A DNA stretch of 28,662 nt. Source: Porticoccaceae bacterium UBA2002 (GTDB lineage: Bacteria > Pseudomonadota > Gammaproteobacteria > Pseudomonadales > Porticoccaceae). Shown here in pieces: positions 1 through 8,701 of the stretch. The stretch's first letter is position 1. The number at the start of each line of letters is the position of its first letter. The translations under genes and the position numbers were made by a program. The stretch lies in the NCBI GenBank assembly GCA_002334915.1, contig DDCQ01000020.1, positions 1 through 28,662 of the forward strand. The letters run 5' to 3'. Under the pieces are notes generated by a model. That model ran no database searches. It was not told the origin of the DNA and worked only from the letters and a program-made list of their open reading frames with translations.

Positions 1-729
1 AATACAGTGAAACACCAGCGGGTTCTCGCGCGCTAACCGGTAATTCTGGGCGGTCACCGGAAAAGGGTTAAATCCCACTTTATTTTCGCCCTCAGTCGAG
101 AGCGACGGTGCATCAGGAATCTGACGACTACTTAACCAGCCAATAATCGCAAATCCAACAGCCAAGGAACCCACATAGATCGGCCCCTGATCAGCGGTTA
201 CCAGCCAGCCACCAATTAAGGTACCCAGCAGAATAGAAGTAAAGGTACCCATACCCACCTGAGCATTACCGGCCAGCAGTTCATTGCTACCCAGATGCTG
301 GGGCATAATGGAATATTTAATCGGCCCAAAAAAAGCCGACTGCACCCCAAGCGCGAATAGAATGGCCAGCATCCAGGCAACATCGCCCAGCCACAGCGCA
401 AAGCAACCCAACAGCATCAGCACAATTTCGGCAAACTTGATGCGCCTGATCAGCATGGCCTTGTCGTAGCGATCCGCCAGCTGCCCGGCCGTGGTAGAAA
501 AGAGAAAATAGGGCAGAATAAACAGCCCAGCCGCCAGATTGGTAATAAAGTTAGTATTGCTGTCAGAGCCCGCCACGGCACTGCTGACAACAATAACCAG
601 CAATGCATTCTTAAACAGGTTGTCATTCAGCGCGCCGAGAAACTGGGTAACAAAAAACGGTAAAAACCGCCGCTGAGAAAATAGATCAAATTGGCTTTTG
701 ACCGCTGGAGCGCTATCGGACTGTTCCAT
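1..729 (-). CDS. MFS transporter, LplT-like (partial, 3' end off the left edge)
   Basis: The reading frame stays open from the ATG at 729 to the first base of the window (243 codons), so the C-terminus is missing. The N-terminus carries the signature FLGALNDNLFKNAL followed by several hydrophobic segments and the loop GQLADRYDKAMLIRR, the conserved cytoplasmic loop between helices 2 and 3 of major facilitator proteins. The ALNDNLFKNAL motif is typical of lysophospholipid-transporter-like MFS proteins, which in many proteobacteria are fused to or followed by a 2-acylglycerophosphoethanolamine acyltransferase. Whether such a domain follows lies outside the window. The start is supported by an AGGGGAAA ribosome site about 6 bases upstream. 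The substrate is inferred from family resemblance only. Confidence 0.83.
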   Translation of the reverse strand, partial: MEQSDSAPAVKSQFDLFSQRRFLPFFVTQFLGALNDNLFKNALLVIVVSSAVAGSDSNTNFITNLAAGLFILPYFLFSTTAGQLADRYDKAMLIRRIKFAEIVLMLLGCFALWLGDVAWMLAILFALGVQSAFFGPIKYSIMPQHLGSNELLAGNAQVGMGTFTSILLGTLIGGWLVTADQGPIYVGSLAVGFAIIGWLSSRQIPDAPSLSTEGENKVGFNPFPVTAQNYRLARENPLVFHCI

Positions 730-794
730 AATGATTTCCCCTGGCCACTGTTAATAATTATTTTATCGGTCAATCATAGCAGCAGGGCAAAAAT

Positions 795-1316
795 TTAGCT
801 TAGTTGATAAGCCATCACCGTAGTTTTGCGACTACCATAATCCCGTCTCTCCAAATCCACAAAGGTACGCAATTCAGCAAATCCCGCCTTGCGCATCATA
901 CCAGCTGAAGCCAGGTTTTCCTCGTGGCGGTCGATTAGCAGGAGCGAGGCACCAAAGTCTGGTGCCTGCTCAATAATTAGCGATAGCAGCTTATGGCCTA
1001 TACCCTGGCCAGCAAGTTGTCTATGGATTACGACTTCTGCAATATAGATTGCTAACTGCTGGTTGCTGTATTGTAAATACTGATTGGGCAGTACTTCAGG
1101 GTGATAAAAGATTGCAAAACCTGCCATCTGTTCGCCGTCAATCGCCAGTAATATCGAGGCTTTTTCTTGGCTGACCAGATTAAACTCATGGTCAACGCCA
1201 GTCACTGGCAGATAATTCCATGGATTTTGGCCATGATCAAACAGAAAGGTTTTTAGCTCGGTCAGCTCAGATTTTATGGCCAGGCGGTAGTTAATCACAG
1301 AATTTCCCTCACTCAA
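795..1316 (-). CDS. GNAT-family N-acetyltransferase
   Basis: This is a 173-residue protein with a GNAT fold signature. The segment AEVVIHRQLAGQGIGHKLL matches motif A (beta4 plus the Q/RxxGxG/A acetyl-CoA pyrophosphate loop). It is followed by a hydrophobic strand (SLLLIDRHEENLAS) and AGMMRKAGFAE, the usual C-terminal part in which a residue after N/A-S-A packs on CoA. It would transfer an acetyl group from acetyl-CoA to an unknown amine. The start overlaps the end of the upstream DHFR-like gene by 8 bases, so the two are probably cotranscribed. The acceptor cannot be told from the sequence; an antibiotic, a polyamine or a protein N-terminus are all possible. Confidence 0.85.
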   Translation of the reverse strand: MSEGNSVINYRLAIKSELTELKTFLFDHGQNPWNYLPVTGVDHEFNLVSQEKASILLAIDGEQMAGFAIFYHPEVLPNQYLQYSNQQLAIYIAEVVIHRQLAGQGIGHKLLSLIIEQAPDFGASLLLIDRHEENLASAGMMRKAGFAELRTFVDLERRDYGSRKTTVMAYQLS

Positions 1317-1866
1317 TATTATATTTAACTTGAATAAAGTCGTTTGTATAAGCCTCAGCCTGGGACTTTACCAACCTAATATATTGGTTGGTTTTGCCAA
1401 ATAAGCGTATTCCCTCTCCCAGTATAATTGGCACTAGGGTAATCGTCATTTCGTTGATTAGCCCTAGGTTAAGGAACGACGTAATCGTTTTACCGCCATC
1501 GATATAGGCGTGCTGAAACCCTCTTGCTTCTAATGTTGATAACAGTGAGGGGATGTCGCCTTGGTGGATTTTAACTTTGCCCCGCAAATTGTCAGGGACT
1601 TCATTCAAGCTGTTGCTGAGCGCAAATATTTCAAGATCACCATAAAACCATTGCTCTTCATTAAGATTGAAGCTGGCTATTTTCTCCATAGAATTTCTGC
1701 CCATAATCATACAGTCGACAGAATTGATATAGCTACTAAACCCCATATCTAATTTATCTTTCTTATCGGTTTGAAGATTTACAGGCTGTTGCAGCCAGTC
1801 GATATCTCCGTCATTGGTTGCAATATAACCATCAGCGCTAGTAGCGATAAAAACCGAACATTTCAC
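1309..1866 (-). CDS. Dihydrofolate reductase family protein (RibD C-terminal domain type)
   Basis: This 185-residue protein begins MKCSVFIATSADGYIA, the first strand and loop typical of the YwjB/YyaP group of RibD-C/DHFR-like proteins. Toward the C-terminus it has a YIDGGKTITSFL segment and an LINEMTITLVPIILGEG segment, the conserved nucleotide-binding Gly-Gly and the last strands of the fold. It is likely an NADPH-dependent reductase of unknown substrate; this group is not the main folA. Its end overlaps the GNAT gene by 8 bases (translational coupling likely). The gene and its neighbour look more A+T-rich than the genes around them, which suggests later acquisition, though this is an impression by eye. 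Confidence 0.85.
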   Translation of the reverse strand: MKCSVFIATSADGYIATNDGDIDWLQQPVNLQTDKKDKLDMGFSSYINSVDCMIMGRNSMEKIASFNLNEEQWFYGDLEIFALSNSLNEVPDNLRGKVKIHQGDIPSLLSTLEARGFQHAYIDGGKTITSFLNLGLINEMTITLVPIILGEGIRLFGKTNQYIRLVKSQAEAYTNDFIQVKYNIE

Positions 1867-1998
1867 GAGCTAAACCTAAATAATTTGTGATCTGATTAAT
1901 ACTGAGACCCCTCAGTTATAGGTTATAAAAAACGTGAATTCAATGCTTGGAACTTGATTTAGAATCGGTGCAAAACCTGCGGCAAATTAGTACTAAAA

Positions 1999-3471
1999 CT
2001 ACGCCAGATCAATCCCCAACTCATCCCAGAGCGCATCAATACGCGCCTTAACCGCATCATCCATCTCAATGGGTTCACCCCATTCGCGGTCGGTTTCGCC
2101 GGGCATTTTATTGGTTGCATCCAGGCCCATCTTTGAACCCAGACCAGAGACCGGTGAGGCAAAGTCGAGATAGTCGATGGGGGTGTTGTCAATCAGCACT
2201 GTATCCCGAGTGGGATCCATTCTGGTGGTCATGGCCCAGATCACATCTTCCCAGTTGCGCACATCCACATCGTCGTCGGTGACGATTACAAACTTGGTAT
2301 ACATAAACTGGCGCAGAAATGACCAGACCCCCAACATTACCCGCTTAGCATGACCCGGATACTGTTTCTTCATACTGACCACGGCCATGCGGTAGGAGCA
2401 GCCTTCCGGTGGTAGATAGAAATCGACAATTTCTGGAAACTGTTTTTGCAGTATGGGCACAAAGACTTCGTTTAGTGCCACACCCAAAATAGCAGGCTCA
2501 TCCGGTGGACGGCCTGTATAGGTACTGTGATAAATCGGATCTTTGCGGTGGGTAATACGATCGATTGTAAACACCGGGAAGGTCTCTACTTCATTGTAGT
2601 AACCGGTGTGATCGCCAAAGGGGCCTTCTTCGGCCTCTTCGCCTGGATGCAAAAATCCCTCGAGAATATATTCGGCACTGGCGGGAACCTGCAGGTCACT
2701 GCCTATGCACTTTACAACCTGAGTCTTTTCGCCTCTTAACAGACCGGCAAAGGCATATTCAGATAATGTGTCTGGCACTGGGGTTACGGCGCCCAGCGTG
2801 GTGGCTGGGTCTGCTCCCAGGGCAATGGCAACCGGGTAGGGTTTGCCGGGATATTTTTTCTGGAAGTCGCGATAGTCCAGTGCACCGCCGCGATGGGCGA
2901 GCCAGCGCATAATTAATTTATTTTTGGCGATCTTCTGCATCCGGTAGATGCCAAGATTTTGGCGCTCTTTTTCTGGGCCGCGGGTAATGGCCAGCGCCCA
3001 TGTGACCAATGGGCCTACATCGCCGGGCCAGCAGGTTTGGATGGGTAATTTGTCCAGATCCACCTGATCGCCCTCCAGCACAGTTTCCTGGCAGGGGGCA
3101 TTTTTGATTTCTTTAACAGGCATATTGAGCACCTGTTTAAAGTCATGGCGTTTTTCCCACAGATCGCGCAGGCCTTTGGGGGGCTCTGGTTCTTTGAGAA
3201 ATGCTAGCAAGGTACCTACATCGCGCAGTGCTGTAACGCTCTCCTGGCCCATGCCCATGGCAACGCGCTCGGGGGTGCCAAATAGATTGCACAGCACCGG
3301 AGTGTTGTAGCCTTTGGGGTTTTCAAATAGTAGAGCGGGACCTTTGGCGCGCAATGTGCGGTCGCTGATCTCGGTCATTTCCAGATTGGGATCGACTTCC
3401 TGGGATATACGAACAAGCTCTCCCCGTTGTTCGAGGAAAGCTATAAATTCGCGGAGGTCAGAATATTTCAT
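1999..3471 (-). CDS. ubiD: 4-hydroxy-3-polyprenylbenzoate decarboxylase UbiD
   Basis: This 490-residue protein is close to the usual family length (about 490-500). UbiD uses prenylated FMN, made by UbiX, to decarboxylate 4-hydroxy-3-polyprenylbenzoate in ubiquinone synthesis. Visible signatures are the N-terminal [20 protein letters not shown], the cofactor-binding segment NLGIYRMQ, and [14 protein letters not shown], which carries conserved acidic residues of the active site. The start ATG at 3471 agrees with the family N-terminus. It lies 63 bases downstream of rho on the same strand, the trxA-rho-ubiD order known from Pseudomonas. No ubiX is seen in the window. Confidence 0.97.
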   Translation of the reverse strand: MKYSDLREFIAFLEQRGELVRISQEVDPNLEMTEISDRTLRAKGPALLFENPKGYNTPVLCNLFGTPERVAMGMGQESVTALRDVGTLLAFLKEPEPPKGLRDLWEKRHDFKQVLNMPVKEIKNAPCQETVLEGDQVDLDKLPIQTCWPGDVGPLVTWALAITRGPEKERQNLGIYRMQKIAKNKLIMRWLAHRGGALDYRDFQKKYPGKPYPVAIALGADPATTLGAVTPVPDTLSEYAFAGLLRGEKTQVVKCIGSDLQVPASAEYILEGFLHPGEEAEEGPFGDHTGYYNEVETFPVFTIDRITHRKDPIYHSTYTGRPPDEPAILGVALNEVFVPILQKQFPEIVDFYLPPEGCSYRMAVVSMKKQYPGHAKRVMLGVWSFLRQFMYTKFVIVTDDDVDVRNWEDVIWAMTTRMDPTRDTVLIDNTPIDYLDFASPVSGLGSKMGLDATNKMPGETDREWGEPIEMDDAVKARIDALWDELGIDLA

Positions 3472-3534
3472 AGGGCTTTAGCCTGGGTCACTGCGTGTGG
3501 ACTATGTTACGCAGCACGCACTAACGTTGGCGCA

Positions 3535-4794
3535 CTATTTGCGTTTCATTGCGCCAAAGAATTCTGCATTGTTTTTGAAGCCTTTAAGCTTTTCAACCAA
3601 AAACTCTGCGGCACCAAGGTCTTCCATATCATGGAGTAGCTTGCGCAGAATCCACACTCGCTGCAACTCGGACTCATCCATCAGCAGATCTTCACGGCGA
3701 GTGCCTGAGCGACGAACATTGATTGCAGGGTAAACACGCTTTTCTGCGATCTTGCGATCGAGAATAAGCTCCATATTACCTGTGCCTTTAAATTCTTCGT
3801 AGATCACTTCGTCCATTTTAGAACCGGTTTCAACCAGTGCTGTAGCAATAATACTCAGGCTGCCACCATGCTCGATATTTCGCGCAGCACCAAAGAAGCG
3901 TTTGGGTTTTTCCAATGCGTGAGCGTCGACACCACCGGTCAGTACTTTACCGGAGGATGGGATAACGGTGTTGTAGGCACGGGCCAAACGGGTAATGGAG
4001 TCGAGCAGAATAACCACATCTTTTTTGTGTTCTACCAGGCGCTTGGCTTTTTCGATCACCATCTCTGCAACCTGAACATGGCGATTAGGTGGCTCATCAA
4101 ATGTTGAGGCAATCACTTCGCCGCGCACAGTGCGCTGCATCTCTGTCACTTCTTCCGGGCGCTCATCGATCAGTAGCACGATGATATGGCACTCGGGGTT
4201 ATTGCGAATAATCGACTGAGCGATATTCTGCATCATAATGGTTTTACCAGCTTTTGGAGGAGCGACAATCAGGCCGCGCTGGCCTTTACCAATTGGCGAT
4301 ACCAAATCAATAATACGACCGGTTAAATCTTCGGTTGAACCATTGCCCGATTCCAAGCGCAGTGGCTGGTCGGGAAATAATGGAGTCAGATTTTCAAAGA
4401 GGATTTTATTGCGGGCATTTTCTGGTGCATCGTAGTTGATCTCGTCAACTTTGAGCATGGCAAAATAGCGCTCGCCATCTTTTGGCGGCCTTATTTTGCC
4501 GGCAATGCCGTCACCGGTGCGCAGATTAAATCGTCTGATCTGGCTGGGTGATACATAAATATCGTCAGGGCCTGCGAGATAAGAGGCTCCAGCGGAACGG
4601 AGAAAGCCGAAGCCATCTGGCAGTATTTCTAATACGCCGTCACCGTAAATATCTTCGCCGCTTTTGGCATGCTTCTTGAGCAGGGCAAAGATAATATCTT
4701 GTTTTCTTGAACGAGCCAGATTGTCGAGACCAGCAGAGGCGGTCATTTCCAATAGTTCGTCGATTGGCTTTTGTTTTAATTCGGATAGATTCAT
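3535..4794 (-). CDS. rho: Transcription termination factor Rho
   Basis: This 419-residue protein matches the standard Rho length. In order, it has the N-terminal helical Rho_N domain ([15 protein letters not shown]), a cold-shock-like RNA-binding fold ([17 protein letters not shown]), the Walker A loop APPKAGKT, Walker B with LLIDERPEE, the Q-loop region [13 protein letters not shown] and the R-loop region [18 protein letters not shown]. It forms a hexameric RNA helicase that ends transcription at Rho-dependent sites. No strong Shine-Dalgarno sequence precedes the ATG. A leader of about 140 bases separates it from a candidate promoter at 4942-4969; Rho is autoregulated in this way in other bacteria, which here is inference. 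trxA lies upstream on the same strand. Confidence 0.98.
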   Translation of the reverse strand: MNLSELKQKPIDELLEMTASAGLDNLARSRKQDIIFALLKKHAKSGEDIYGDGVLEILPDGFGFLRSAGASYLAGPDDIYVSPSQIRRFNLRTGDGIAGKIRPPKDGERYFAMLKVDEINYDAPENARNKILFENLTPLFPDQPLRLESGNGSTEDLTGRIIDLVSPIGKGQRGLIVAPPKAGKTIMMQNIAQSIIRNNPECHIIVLLIDERPEEVTEMQRTVRGEVIASTFDEPPNRHVQVAEMVIEKAKRLVEHKKDVVILLDSITRLARAYNTVIPSSGKVLTGGVDAHALEKPKRFFGAARNIEHGGSLSIIATALVETGSKMDEVIYEEFKGTGNMELILDRKIAEKRVYPAINVRRSGTRREDLLMDESELQRVWILRKLLHDMEDLGAAEFLVEKLKGFKNNAEFFGAMKRK

Positions 4795-4941
4795 AGGATG
4801 GTTTTACATTGCTATAGGATTGAGAGGATTTAGTGACTACGGAAGTCTTGAAATTGGTTGGGTGCTGTTAAAGCCGCATTTGGCGCAAAAAAAAGATCAG
4901 GGTTGGGCGTCAGAGGAAGCAAATTTGACAGATATAAATGT

Positions 4942-4969
4942 AGTATAGCGATGGTTGCGCAAAGCGCAA
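4942..4969 (-). promoter_or_regulatory. Candidate sigma-70 promoter for rho
   Basis: Read on the minus strand, TTGCGC (4964-4969) is followed after 16 bases by TATACT (4942-4947), a good -10 box. The -35 box forms one arm of an inverted repeat TTGCGC-AAA-GCGCAA (4955-4969). Transcription from here would give rho a leader of roughly 140 bases. Confidence 0.5.
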
Positions 4970-4979
4970 GAAAATTTTT

Positions 4980-5001
4980 GTGGCCCTGACAACAGGGCCA
5001 C
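4980..5001 (-). terminator. Intrinsic terminator after trxA
   Basis: A perfect 9-bp stem, GTGGCCCTG / CAGGGCCAC with a 4-base loop, lies 8 bases past the trxA stop codon. On the minus strand it is followed by AAAAATTTTC, so the U-tract is short and offset. It would separate trxA from rho, which has its own candidate promoter just downstream. Confidence 0.6.
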
Positions 5002-5009
5002 AGAGAATC

Positions 5010-5336
5010 TTAAACTTGAGAATCAACAAATTCCATCAGTTGACCCTTTGAAAGAGCTCCCACTTTAGTGGCCTCGACTACCCCATTTTTGAGAATCAAC
5101 AGCGTAGGAATGCCACGCACATTAAATTTAGCTGCTGCTTCCGGGTTGCTGTCCACATCCACCTTACAAATCTTGATTTTGCCAGCATACTCGGTGGCAA
5201 TCTCGTCGAGGATAGGCGCAATCATTTTGCAGGGGCCACACCATTCAGCCCAAAAATCCACCAGGGCTGGAACATCGGATTGCAGTACATCGGTTTCAAA
5301 GCTTGCGTCAGTGACATGGACAATGTTGTCGCTCAT
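5010..5336 (-). CDS. trxA: Thioredoxin 1
   Basis: This is a 108-residue thioredoxin with the active site [10 protein letters not shown] (CGPC), the cis-proline segment [12 protein letters not shown] and the C-terminal [11 protein letters not shown] helix. It reduces protein disulfides using electrons from thioredoxin reductase. The ATG at 5336 ([10 protein letters not shown]) is chosen because it matches the family N-terminus and has a GGAG site 10 bases upstream. The frame remains open upstream to 5477, but that extension resembles no thioredoxin. It stands before rho and ubiD, as in Pseudomonas, and is divergent from the TVP38-oxidoreductase fusion, another disulfide-type redox enzyme. Confidence 0.97.
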   Translation of the reverse strand: MSDNIVHVTDASFETDVLQSDVPALVDFWAEWCGPCKMIAPILDEIATEYAGKIKICKVDVDSNPEAAAKFNVRGIPTLLILKNGVVEATKVGALSKGQLMEFVDSQV

Positions 5337-5389
5337 GGGGATAGTGCTCCAGTAATTAGATTTTAGTTTAGCGAGATTCTTTTTTGGGC

Positions 5390-5419
5390 ATAATAGCATC
5401 AGATTTATGGCGGCAACAA
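5390..5419 (-). promoter_or_regulatory. Candidate trxA promoter
   Basis: On the minus strand, TTGTTG (5414-5419) and TATTAT (5390-5395) are separated by 18 bases and lie about 55 bases before the trxA start. The -10 is good; the -35 is moderate. Confidence 0.4.
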
Positions 5420-5501
5420 ACGATATACTCAATCGTATTGAAAGATTTAGACTATTAAGGCCACTAGCATAGACCAACCAGATAGCTTAAATAGGTGGCA
5501 C

Positions 5502-5530
5502 ACTTAGGCCTGCTGTCCTAAGTCCATAAT
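5502..5530 (+). promoter_or_regulatory. Perfect dyad overlapping a candidate promoter of the TVP38-oxidoreductase gene
   Basis: ACTTAGG (5502-5508) and CCTAAGT (5517-5523) form a perfect 7-bp inverted repeat around an 8-base spacer. A -10-like CATAAT follows directly at 5525-5530. The placement, just upstream of the -10 box, is what one expects for an operator of a regulator binding inside the promoter. No regulator gene lies next to it. Function is inferred. Confidence 0.4.
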
Positions 5531-5549
5531 AAGTAAAACTAGGGGAGTC

Positions 5550-7676
5550 ATGGCGATTTCGAAATATCTGTTAATTGTTGTTATCTGTCTGGCGGCCTCG
5601 GCCTTTCTCGTATTTGACGGCCAGCAGTACCTGTCGCTGGGATTTTTTCGCGATCTCTATGCCCAGCAGCCGCAGCTGACGGCGCTGGTGTATTTCCTCA
5701 TTTATATCCTGGTGACAGGGCTGTCCCTCCCAGGTGCGGCGCTGCTGACCATCATTGGAGGCATGATTTTTGGTCTCTGGGTGGGCATTGTCATAGTGTC
5801 TTTTGCCAGTAGCATTGGTGCAACCCTGGCTTTTTTGGCATCGCGGTTTATTTTAAAGGGCTGGGTGCAGCGCAAATTCGCCCGCTACCTGAGGGCAATT
5901 AATCAGGGTATGGAAGAAGACGGCGGGTTTTACCTGTTTAGTCTGAGGCTGATCCCCATATTCCCATTTTGGGCAATTAATCTAGCCATGGGGTTGACGC
6001 CAATTCGGGCCAGTACATTTTACTGGGTCAGCCAACTGGGCATGCTTGCAGGTACCATAGTCTTTATTAACGCCGGGGTCAGCCTGGGCGCGGTGGAAGA
6101 GTTCTCCGCCGCTGGCATTTTAACGCCGCAGCTCATCCTGTCTTTTACACTTCTAGCCCTGTTTCCCTGGCTTGGTCGACAGTTAGTGGCATTGGCAAAG
6201 CGCAGAGCGGCCCTGGCGGGGTACCGCCGACCTAAACGCTTTGATGCCAACCTTCTTGTAATAGGCGCCGGCAGCGCAGGGTTGGTAAGTGCTTACATTG
6301 CAGCAACGGTCAAAGCCAAGGTTATGCTGGTCGAGAAGGCGGCGATGGGGGGTGACTGTCTGAATACAGGCTGTGTTCCCAGCAAGGCGCTGATCAGGGC
6401 GGCTAAGTCTGTGGTCGAGATTGAGCGCGCCCGAGAGTTTGGGGTTGATGGCGGCACTGCCAGGGTAGACTTTGCCGCTGTTATGGGCAGGGTTCATCAG
6501 GTGATCAAAGAGATCCAGCCCCACGATTCTGTTGAGCGCTTTACTGATCTGGGTGTGGACTGCATTGCGGGCGAGGCACGGTTTGTCAGCCCCTGGGAAG
6601 TAGAGATTGATGGCCGCATGATAAGTGCAGAAAAAATCATTCTGGCTACCGGTGCCAGCCCGATTATTCCGCCAATCCCTGGTTTGGCAGATATTGGACC
6701 ACTGACATCGGAAAATCTGTGGCAGTTACAAATATTGCCGCAGAGGCTGCTGATAATGGGCGGCGGCGCCATTGGCTGTGAAATGGCTCAAGCTTTTCAG
6801 CGTTTGGGCTCTCAGGTCATATTGGTGGAGGCCATGTCACAGCTGTTGCCGAGTGAGGATGAAGATCTGGCCGCAGGTGTCAGCGACAGCCTTAGCGGGG
6901 AAGGCGTACAGATAATGACCAGCCACAAATTAGTGTCGGTAACCTCTGAAGGGGCAGAGCGCAGCGCTGTGCTCAGTGGCACAGCCAACAATAATATCAC
7001 CGTGGAATTCGATCATATTCTGGTCGCTGTGGGCCGCCGGGCCAATACCTCAGGCTTTGGTTTGCAGGAGCTGGGGGTTGAGTTGAATAAAGACGCTACG
7101 GTCAGCGTTGACCGTTATCTGCGCACCAGTTGCCCAACTATTTTTGCCTGTGGTGATGTGGCCGGGCCCTATCAGCTCACCCATGCTGCTGGCCATCAGG
7201 CCTGGTTTGCCGGGGTTAACGCACTGTTCGGCCAGTTTAAGAAGTTTGCCGCTGATTATCGGGTTATGCCCCAGGTTATTTTTACCGATCCCCAGCTGGC
7301 CCGGGTGGGTCTCAATGAATTGGAAGCTGCAGCCCAGGGCTTAGATGTGGAGGTTACGGTCTACGATCTAGCAGATCTGGATCGGGCCATTGTAGATGGT
7401 GATGCTAAAGGCATGGTTAAGGTGCTGACTGCCGCCGGCACCGACCGAATTCTGGGCGCAGCGGTGCTGGGGCCACAGGCAGGTGAGTTAATTACCCAAT
7501 TTGTGACCGCGATGAAACATAATTTGGGTCTAAATAAGATTCTTGGGTTGATTCACAGCTATCCCACGCTGAGTGAGGCCAATAAATATGTTGCCGGAGA
7601 GTGGAAGCGCAAACATATGCCCCAGCGCTTGCTGCGCTTGGCCGAGAAGTACTATCGTTGGAAATTAGGCCGCTAG
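5550..7676 (+). CDS. TVP38/TMEM64 membrane domain fused to FAD-dependent disulfide oxidoreductase
   Basis: This is a 708-residue two-domain protein. Residues 1 to about 225 are hydrophobic and carry a VTT (SNARE-associated/DedA-like) domain, with the LRLIPIFPFWAINLAMG core motif. From about residue 230 there is a pyridine nucleotide-disulfide oxidoreductase: an FAD GxGxxG loop (IGAGSAG, from residue 238), a redox-active pair C270-LNTG-C275 within GGDCLNTGCVPSK, an NAD(P) loop GGGAIG near residue 402, FACGDVAG, and a C-terminal dimerisation domain. The usual catalytic HPT is replaced by H669-S-Y671-P-T, so the base position is Tyr. It resembles mercuric reductase/dihydrolipoamide dehydrogenase-like proteins, but no MerA metal-binding N-terminus or C-terminal Cys pair is present. 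The start is set by AGGGGAG 3 bases before the ATG. It is likely an inner-membrane, cytosol-facing flavoenzyme of unknown substrate. Confidence 0.92.
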   Translation: MAISKYLLIVVICLAASAFLVFDGQQYLSLGFFRDLYAQQPQLTALVYFLIYILVTGLSLPGAALLTIIGGMIFGLWVGIVIVSFASSIGATLAFLASRFILKGWVQRKFARYLRAINQGMEEDGGFYLFSLRLIPIFPFWAINLAMGLTPIRASTFYWVSQLGMLAGTIVFINAGVSLGAVEEFSAAGILTPQLILSFTLLALFPWLGRQLVALAKRRAALAGYRRPKRFDANLLVIGAGSAGLVSAYIAATVKAKVMLVEKAAMGGDCLNTGCVPSKALIRAAKSVVEIERAREFGVDGGTARVDFAAVMGRVHQVIKEIQPHDSVERFTDLGVDCIAGEARFVSPWEVEIDGRMISAEKIILATGASPIIPPIPGLADIGPLTSENLWQLQILPQRLLIMGGGAIGCEMAQAFQRLGSQVILVEAMSQLLPSEDEDLAAGVSDSLSGEGVQIMTSHKLVSVTSEGAERSAVLSGTANNNITVEFDHILVAVGRRANTSGFGLQELGVELNKDATVSVDRYLRTSCPTIFACGDVAGPYQLTHAAGHQAWFAGVNALFGQFKKFAADYRVMPQVIFTDPQLARVGLNELEAAAQGLDVEVTVYDLADLDRAIVDGDAKGMVKVLTAAGTDRILGAAVLGPQAGELITQFVTAMKHNLGLNKILGLIHSYPTLSEANKYVAGEWKRKHMPQRLLRLAEKYYRWKLGR

Positions 7677-7713
7677 CACCCTATACAAGCCACTAGGGCT
7701 GTGTAAAAGCCGG

Positions 7714-8640
7714 TTAACTAAAGTCTGCTACCGCCTCCTGGCCAACCACCGACTGGGGGTCTATATGGATAATAATCTCCGAGCCGGGGAAGGCCTCCAA
7801 CAGGCTTGCCTCCACTTCATCAGAAATTTTATGGGCCTCCAATAGCGACAGGTCATCGTCCAGCTCCAGATGCAGTTGAACAAAGGTTATGGTGCCCGAA
7901 TGTCGTGAGCGCAGATCATGCAGGCCTCGGGCACTTTTATGCTGCATTACCAGCCTTTCGATTTCCTCGCGTTGTTCGTCCGGAAGTTCGCGATCCATCA
8001 GATGGTCGTAAGAGACAGTGATAATCTCCCAGGCGCTATACAGAATATAGATGGCGATAGCGCAGGCAAACAGCGCATCAAACCCGGCCCAGCCCTGCAC
8101 TGACAGCCACAGCGCCAGGATTACACTGCCATTGACCAGTAGGTCCGTGCGATAGTGCAGCGCATCGGCCCGGATAGCAGTGGAATTGGTTTTGCGTATT
8201 ACATGGCGTTGAAAGCCCAGCAGCAGCAGGGTTGCAACAATGGAAAAAACCATCACCAGCATACTGATGCCCACAGCTTCAACAGCAATTGGGCTGATAA
8301 GTCTGCGGCTGGCTTCCAGCAGCAGAAAGCCTGCCGAACCAGCGATAAACATGGACTGGCTAAGCCCCGCCAGAGCCTCAGCCTTACCATGGCCAAAGCG
8401 ATGCTCTTTATCTGCAGGCGTCAGGGCATGACGCACAGCAATCAGATTAATTAACGATGCCAGAGCATCCAGCACAGAATCAATCAGGGTGGCCAGCAGG
8501 CTCACCGAGTCGGACAGTCCCCAGGCCACCAGTTTGGCGACGATTAATATGGAAGCCACAGAAATGGATGCATAGGTCGCCAAGCGCAATAGTCTTGCGA
8601 TTTCTTGCGGGTCTGTAGATAGATAGTTGGACTGGGTCAT
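7714..8640 (-). CDS. fieF: Cation diffusion facilitator, FieF type
   Basis: This 308-residue transporter has the N-terminal transmembrane domain and C-terminal cytosolic domain of the CDF family. Metal-site residues are visible: LIDSVLDALASL (DxxxD of helix 2), the HRFGHGKAEALAG loop, and ALHYRTDLLVNG (HxxxD of helix 5). The cytosolic part has HDLRSRHSG and the closing IIIHIDPQ. It would export divalent metal ions (Fe2+ and Zn2+ in FieF) in exchange for protons. The DxxxD/HxxxD pattern fits the FieF rather than the Zn-specific HxxxD class. It lies 61 bases downstream of hemW on the same strand and converges with the TVP38-oxidoreductase gene. Metal specificity is inference. Confidence 0.9.
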   Translation of the reverse strand: MTQSNYLSTDPQEIARLLRLATYASISVASILIVAKLVAWGLSDSVSLLATLIDSVLDALASLINLIAVRHALTPADKEHRFGHGKAEALAGLSQSMFIAGSAGFLLLEASRRLISPIAVEAVGISMLVMVFSIVATLLLLGFQRHVIRKTNSTAIRADALHYRTDLLVNGSVILALWLSVQGWAGFDALFACAIAIYILYSAWEIITVSYDHLMDRELPDEQREEIERLVMQHKSARGLHDLRSRHSGTITFVQLHLELDDDLSLLEAHKISDEVEASLLEAFPGSEIIIHIDPQSVVGQEAVADFS

Positions 8641-8701
8641 GATGAGCGGCAGTTTAACAAATTAATCAGATGGCCAGAAGCTATTGGCCGGGGGCGAGAG
8701 G

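Noticed and set aside
5337..5477. A 47-residue N-terminal extension of thioredoxin
   Set aside because: The ATG at 5336 has a ribosome site and matches the family N-terminus; the extension covers the candidate promoter and resembles nothing.
6020..7000. Several antisense open frames inside the TVP38-oxidoreductase gene
   Set aside because: They are shadows of a strongly conserved plus-strand gene, with no ribosome sites or recognisable domains.
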